Positions 6,550 to 10,051 of a stretch of DNA of 10,051 bases are shown here, one piece after another (within the stretch, counting starts at the first letter, position 1; every line of letters begins with the position of its first letter). The DNA comes from Erysipelotrichaceae bacterium (GTDB lineage: Bacteria; Bacillota_I; Bacilli_A; Erysipelotrichales; Erysipelotrichaceae): assembly GCA_900759455.1 (NCBI GenBank), contig CAAEVI010000136.1, forward strand, positions 1 through 10,051. The letters are read 5' to 3'. Under the pieces are notes generated by a model. It ran no database searches and had not been told where the DNA came from. It was given only the letters and a program-made list of their open reading frames with translations. A program made the translations under genes and the position numbers.

Positions 6550-8821
6550 CTTCCAACTCCTCCTTTGACAGCTGACTATAAGCTATTTCACGATATACAT
6601 CACAGCTTTCCATCAGTTCCTTATGTGTACCAATGCCGACAACGCTTCCCTGATCCAGCACGACGATCTGGTCCGCATGCAGGATGGAAGAAATTCGCTG
6701 TGCAACCATCAGAACGGTACTTCCTCTTTCTTTGCACATCTTGGTCAATGCTTTGCGAAGACGGGCATCCGTCTTAAAATCCAAAGCAGAAAATGTATCA
6801 TCGAAAATAAAGATTTCCGGATTCTTCATCAAAGCGCGGGCAATGGAAAGACGCTGACGCTGTCCGCCGGAAACATTTGTTCCTCCCTGTGAAATCGCTG
6901 TTTCAAAGCCTTCCGGCTTGTTTTCGATAAACTCCAGAGCCTGTGCCGTTTCACTGGCATCACGCATTTCCTGCTCATCCGCACCTTTTTTCGCGTAACG
7001 TAAGTTGCTGGCAATCGTTCCGGTAAACAGATAGCCTTTCTGCGGCACATAGCCGATTCGCTCACGAAGTTCATGCTGGCTGGCTTCCTTCACATTCACA
7101 CCGTCCACAAGGACTTCTCCTTCACTAGCATCGAAGAAACGGGGAACCAGATTGATCAGGGTAGACTTACCGCTGCCGGTACTGCCGATAAAGGCAGTGG
7201 TCTTGCCCGCCTGTGCCACAAAATTAAGATGATGCAGTACCGGCTCTTCCGCTCCGGGATAACGGAAAGAAACATCTTTAAATTCAACAACGCCCTTTTT
7301 CGTTTCGTCAAAGGCCTGAGGCTGCTGCGGATCTTTGATTGCAGTTTCGCTTTTCAGCACTTCGTCAATTCGTCCGGCCGCAACAGATGCACGCGGAATC
7401 ATGATCGAGAGCATCGTGATCATCATGAAGGCCATGATGATCTGCATGGAATACTGCATGAATGCCATCATATCGCCGACCTGCATCACACCTTCACCGA
7501 TCCGATGTGCGCCGACCCATACGATCAAGATCGATGTGCAGTTCATGACCAGCATGATCAGCGGCATCAAAAGTCCCATGGAGCGTCCGACAAACAACAG
7601 GTTTTTCATGATGTTCCGGTTTGCCTCATCAAATTTCTTTTCTTCGATTTTCTGATTGTTAAATGCACGAATGACCGGCATTCCATCTAAAAATTCGCGA
7701 ACGACCGCATTCAAATGGTCCATCAGTTTCTGGGTCACGCGGAATTTCGGCAAAACAACCAGGAAAGCTGTCCCCATGATGCCCAAAATGATAATAATGA
7801 CAAGTGCAATGATCCAGGTCATGCTCACATCCGAAGTCAGTACCTTGAACAATGCCCCGATACCGATGATCGGCGCATAGATGACCATACGCAGGATCAT
7901 GACCAGCACCATCTGGATCTGCTGAATATCGTTCGTTGTACGTGTCAGCAGCGTATTAGTGGAAAAACGTCCGAATTCAACAAGGGAGAAGCTTTCCACC
8001 TTGCGAAACACATCATGACGCAGATTTTTGCCAAGCCCGGCCGCAATACGAGATGCCAGAAAGCCGACGGCAACAGCACAAGCGGCAGATCCCAGTGCCA
8101 ACAGCAGCATCAGTGCCCCGTTCAAAAACAGATACTGATATTGAATGGCATCCGTATCAATGCCGATGGCTTCATATTCCTTGACAACATACTGGGCATT
8201 CGCCGTATCAACACTGCTTTGTCCCATCGCATCGCCAAGCGTATTCATCTGGTCCTTCAAAGCATCCAGCTGCTGAGAGGGCATAAATGCAACGACATCA
8301 AATAAAGTGCTTCCCTGCGGCATCTGCTGCAGTACAGCCAGCATCTTTTTTTCTTCATCGCTTAAAGCAGCAGCCGCGGATGCATCGCTCATGGCCGCTG
8401 TCAGTTTATCCTGTTCCTGTTCCACCCCGCTCACACACGTTTCCGCCTGTGACAAAGCAAGTTTGATTTCTTCGTTTGTATTTACCAAAGTGTCTTTCAG
8501 GATATAAATATTTTCTTGTTTCAATGCAGGATAGCGCTGCAGCAATTCCTCATCCGCCTGTTTTGTCGTGACCAGATCATAATTGTCTGCAAAGACCTGT
8601 TTCTGATCCTGGTCCATAAACAATGCCAGTTTATCATACTCACTTTCACGGACTGCTTTCAGCACACCGTTTTCTACACCGTTTGAATTGATGCCGACAT
8701 TGACGATATTTGACATATAGTCCGGCATCGTCAGCTCGCACATGGCCTGTGCAAACAACAGCACGACAATGGCTAGGATAGAAACAGCAAACGGTTTAAG
8801 ATACTTTCTTAACTTCAGCAT
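6542..8821 (-). CDS. ABC exporter half-transporter, degenerate-site subunit with large extracytoplasmic insert
   Basis: A 759-residue exporter subunit, about 180 residues longer than the usual 570-600. The first membrane helix (about 11-30) is followed by a charged, helical, coiled-coil-prone stretch (about 40-228) before helix 2 (about 230-256); by topology the insert is outside the cell. The ATPase domain has Walker A GSTGSGKST (546-554), Q-loop Gln594 and a canonical signature NVSGGQ (649-654). Its Walker B reads FIFDD, with Asp675 in place of the catalytic Glu, and the switch histidine is Gln708 (VAQR). These are the known marks of the non-hydrolysing site of asymmetric heterodimers, and the downstream 624-residue protein supplies the complementary set. 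AAGGAG lies 7 bases before the start, and the gene overlaps the marR stop by 7 bases and the next start by 8. Substrate unknown; regulation by the adjacent MarR suggests a toxic compound. Confidence 0.93.
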   Translation of the reverse strand: MLKLRKYLKPFAVSILAIVVLLFAQAMCELTMPDYMSNIVNVGINSNGVENGVLKAVRESEYDKLALFMDQDQKQVFADNYDLVTTKQADEELLQRYPALKQENIYILKDTLVNTNEEIKLALSQAETCVSGVEQEQDKLTAAMSDASAAAALSDEEKKMLAVLQQMPQGSTLFDVVAFMPSQQLDALKDQMNTLGDAMGQSSVDTANAQYVVKEYEAIGIDTDAIQYQYLFLNGALMLLLALGSAACAVAVGFLASRIAAGLGKNLRHDVFRKVESFSLVEFGRFSTNTLLTRTTNDIQQIQMVLVMILRMVIYAPIIGIGALFKVLTSDVSMTWIIALVIIIILGIMGTAFLVVLPKFRVTQKLMDHLNAVVREFLDGMPVIRAFNNQKIEEKKFDEANRNIMKNLLFVGRSMGLLMPLIMLVMNCTSILIVWVGAHRIGEGVMQVGDMMAFMQYSMQIIMAFMMITMLSIMIPRASVAAGRIDEVLKSETAIKDPQQPQAFDETKKGVVEFKDVSFRYPGAEEPVLHHLNFVAQAGKTTAFIGSTGSGKSTLINLVPRFFDASEGEVLVDGVNVKEASQHELRERIGYVPQKGYLFTGTIASNLRYAKKGADEQEMRDASETAQALEFIENKPEGFETAISQGGTNVSGGQRQRLSIARALMKNPEIFIFDDTFSALDFKTDARLRKALTKMCKERGSTVLMVAQRISSILHADQIVVLDQGSVVGIGTHKELMESCDVYREIAYSQLSKEELEDE

Positions 8822-9294
8822 GTACGATCTCCTTCCTCTTCGTTCATTTCACATCTGTGATGCTCTCTAAAGAAATAAATGGATTTCTCCAAAATACGCA
8901 CCAAAGCCTGTGCATCTTCCTCTCCGAGCAATGTTATGAATGACTGCAGATTTTTCTGCATATGAGCAGCACATTCCTGCATATGCTGACGTGCCTCCTC
9001 ACTTACCTGAATATAAATCGTTCTGCGGTCATGTTCCGGACGAATACGCTTCACCCATCCCTTTCTTTCGAAATTACGGATACCTTGTGATACCGCAGCC
9101 GGAGTCACCTTAAAATATGCGCTGATGTCGCTCATTTTGACCGGAGAACCGTCCGGATGCATCCGCAGGATCCCCGCCAGGATCATGTATTCCCGATATT
9201 TCATCTTCTTAGGCCGGGGATTCATCATCGCTCCGTTTTCCTTTTGAAAAAGATAAAACAAATACGTCAGTTCCTGGACAATTTTATCATTCAT
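8815..9294 (-). CDS. MarR family transcriptional regulator
   Basis: A 159-residue winged-helix repressor, the usual length for MarR. The DNA-binding region spans about 35-105: the recognition helix is around TPAAVSQGIRNFERKGWVKR (64-83), and the wing carries the conserved DRR (89-91) in PEHDRRTIYIQVSE. Flanking helices (about 2-20 and 100-147) should form the dimer interface. The start at 9294 is preferred for the AGAGGTGAT site 3 bases upstream; a frame extension to 9330 would run through the candidate operator and has no such site. It is the first gene of the operon and overlaps the first ABC gene by 7 bases. MarR proteins next to efflux pumps typically repress their own operon until a phenolic or drug-like ligand binds, which fits the palindrome at 9313-9336. 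The ligand is unknown. Confidence 0.93.
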   Translation of the reverse strand: MNDKIVQELTYLFYLFQKENGAMMNPRPKKMKYREYMILAGILRMHPDGSPVKMSDISAYFKVTPAAVSQGIRNFERKGWVKRIRPEHDRRTIYIQVSEEARQHMQECAAHMQKNLQSFITLLGEEDAQALVRILEKSIYFFREHHRCEMNEEEGDRTC

Positions 9295-9312
9295 TTCATC
9301 ACCTCTATAAAT

Positions 9313-9336
9313 AGTTAAGTTAATTAACAATTAACT
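9313..9336. promoter_or_regulatory. Candidate MarR operator (nested palindromes)
   Basis: A perfect 10-base palindrome GTTAATTAAC (9319-9328) is nested inside the inverted repeat AGTTAA (9313-9318) / TTAACT (9331-9336), the two centres offset by one base. It lies at about +3 to +27 of the operon transcript, between promoter and marR start codon. Size, AT-richness and placement suit a MarR dimer acting as an autorepressor; binding itself is inferred. Confidence 0.65.
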
Positions 9337-9345
9337 GCCTAAAAT

Positions 9346-9373
9346 ATTATATGCAGTTTTTTCAACGTGTCAA
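9346..9373 (-). promoter_or_regulatory. Strong sigma-A-type promoter of the marR-ABC operon
   Basis: The minus strand has a perfect TTGACA (9373-9368) and a perfect TATAAT (9351-9346) separated by 16 bases. Transcription would start near 9339, just upstream of the candidate operator. An almost ideal promoter directly followed by an operator is the expected design for a repressed, inducible efflux operon. Confidence 0.85.
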
Positions 9374-9424
9374 CTGATTTTATCCGTTTCACATACTTTC
9401 TTATTTTCTTCTGTTTTGATTCGA

Positions 9425-9453
9425 TTGCATCCGCTTTCCATTTATTTTAAAAT
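9425..9453 (+). promoter_or_regulatory. Candidate promoter for the YbaK/EbsC-like gene
   Basis: TTGCAT (9425-9430, 3/6) and TAAAAT (9448-9453, 5/6) lie 17 bases apart, about 20 bases before the start codon. The AT-rich self-complementary tract at 9441-9456 makes the exact -10 uncertain. It is divergent from the marR promoter, 51 bases away. Confidence 0.4.
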
Positions 9454-9472
9454 AAAAAAAAGAGGTGTCATC

Positions 9473-9937
9473 ATGTCAATCGAAAATGTCAGAGAATACT
9501 TAAAACAACACGGAAAAGATCATGCGATCATCATACTGGATGATTCAAGCGCAACGGTTGAGCTGGCGGCCAAAGCACTGCATACCGAGACGATGCGAAT
9601 CGCAAAGTCACTCTCCTTTATGGTCAAAGACAAAGCTGTCATTATTGTATGTGCCGGTGACTGCAGGATCGACAATCATAAATACAAAGAATATTTTCAT
9701 GTCAAAGCACGCATGCTGAAACCGGACGAAGTCGAAAAATACACGAATCATCCCATCGGCGGCGTCTGTCCTTTTGCCGTACCGGAAACAACATCCGTCT
9801 ATCTGGATGTTTCGCTGCAGCGTTTTGATTATTTTTACCCGGCCTGCGGCAGCCGCAATTCGGCGATACGTCTGACTTGCGGGGAAATCACCAAACTCGT
9901 CCCACAGGCGACGTGGATCGATGTCTGCCGGCAATAA
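9473..9937 (+). CDS. YbaK/EbsC family aminoacyl-tRNA deacylase-like protein
   Basis: A 154-residue single-domain protein of the YbaK/ProX/INS superfamily, cytosolic enzymes that hydrolyse mischarged tRNAs such as Cys-tRNA(Pro), or act as prolyl-tRNA editing factors in trans. The start at 9473 follows AGAGGTG with a 5-base spacer; an upstream in-frame ATG at 9416 lacks a site and would cover the promoter. Family features are the N-terminal helix NVREYLKQHG, a lysine in RIAKSLSFM (Lys45) matching the invariant catalytic-region lysine, and GGVCPFAVP (about 99-107), where many members have GGVCPFG. These are followed by a Y-D-SL--FDYFYPACGSRNSAIRL stretch. The conserved Gly-to-Ala change in that loop may affect specificity. 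It has no cofactor motif and stands alone as a monocistronic unit. Which mischarged tRNA it clears cannot be decided from sequence. Confidence 0.88.
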   Translation: MSIENVREYLKQHGKDHAIIILDDSSATVELAAKALHTETMRIAKSLSFMVKDKAVIIVCAGDCRIDNHKYKEYFHVKARMLKPDEVEKYTNHPIGGVCPFAVPETTSVYLDVSLQRFDYFYPACGSRNSAIRLTCGEITKLVPQATWIDVCRQ

Positions 9938-9984
9938 AAAAAGAACCCCTCAAGCTCAATGTCATTAAGTTAAGATGAAATAAT

Positions 9985-10020
9985 AAGAGTGTACATTTTT
10001 ATGATGTGCACTCTTTTTTT
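9985..10020 (+). terminator. Intrinsic terminator downstream of the YbaK/EbsC-like gene
   Basis: A 12-bp stem (9985-9996 with 10004-10015, one G-U pair) closes a 7-base loop and ends in seven T (10014-10020). It sits 47 bases after the stop codon. The intervening 9938-9984 has no recognisable feature, and 10021-10051 is too short to interpret. Confidence 0.88.
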
Positions 10021-10051
10021 ACTTGACATCTTTTATGAAATGTGAGGCCTA

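Noticed and set aside
9951..10030. Possible insertion-sequence end, from an inverted repeat ATGTCA / TGACAT flanking the terminator
   Set aside because: The repeat is only six bases, the flanks do not extend the match, and no transposase or target duplication is visible.
10023..10051. TTGACA at 10023-10028 as the -35 box of a promoter
   Set aside because: At 16-17 bases spacing the sequence is AGGCCT or GGCCTA, which is not a -10 box, and the window ends there.

Overview
The window looks like chromosomal DNA of a low-to-moderate GC Bacillota (Firmicutes) species. The grounds are strong AGGAGG/GAGGTG-type ribosome binding sites, sigma-A-like promoters (one with perfect TTGACA and TATAAT boxes), intrinsic terminators with U-tracts, and gene families typical of gut Bacillota. 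An Erysipelotrichia-like host is my guess from overall flavour and cannot be proven here. There are eight complete genes. I see no recognisable mobile element, CRISPR array, tRNA or rRNA.

Layout. 1-90: an unidentified edge segment with a 30-bp-spaced direct repeat. 91-1557 (minus): a CpsA-like LCP (LytR-CpsA-Psr) wall-polymer transferase with its own terminator. 1558-1765: a divergent promoter region. 1766-2476 (plus): a YczE/DUF6198-type membrane protein with a hairpin just ahead of its ribosome binding site. 2475-2516: a long two-way terminator between convergent genes. 2524-4352 (minus): a two-gene unit, transcribed as a saccharopine-dehydrogenase-like NAD(P) oxidoreductase and then a RimJ/RimL-type GNAT acetyltransferase. 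It is preceded at 4378-4635 by a promoter, a glycine-riboswitch-like RNA and an intrinsic terminator. 4643-9373 (minus): a MarR regulator followed by two overlapping ABC exporter half-transporters, with a near-consensus promoter, a palindromic candidate operator and a terminator. 9425-10020 (plus): a YbaK/EbsC-type aminoacyl-tRNA deacylase-like gene with promoter and terminator. 9938-9984 and 10021-10051 hold nothing I can identify.

How the genes work together. MarR and the two ABC genes overlap by 7 and 8 bases and look like one autoregulated drug-efflux operon. The two ABC subunits have complementary active-site defects, as expected for an asymmetric heterodimer of the TM287/288, LmrCD or BmrCD kind. 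The larger subunit carries an unusual insert of roughly 190 residues, predicted to be extracellular, between its first two membrane segments.

The most interesting item is the leader of the oxidoreductase-acetyltransferase unit. It carries the core motifs of a glycine aptamer, a second reduced aptamer-like module resembling the 'ghost' aptamer of singlet glycine riboswitches, and a terminator. Glycine riboswitches usually control glycine cleavage or transport genes, so this gene pair is an unexpected target and may mark an undescribed glycine-responsive pathway.
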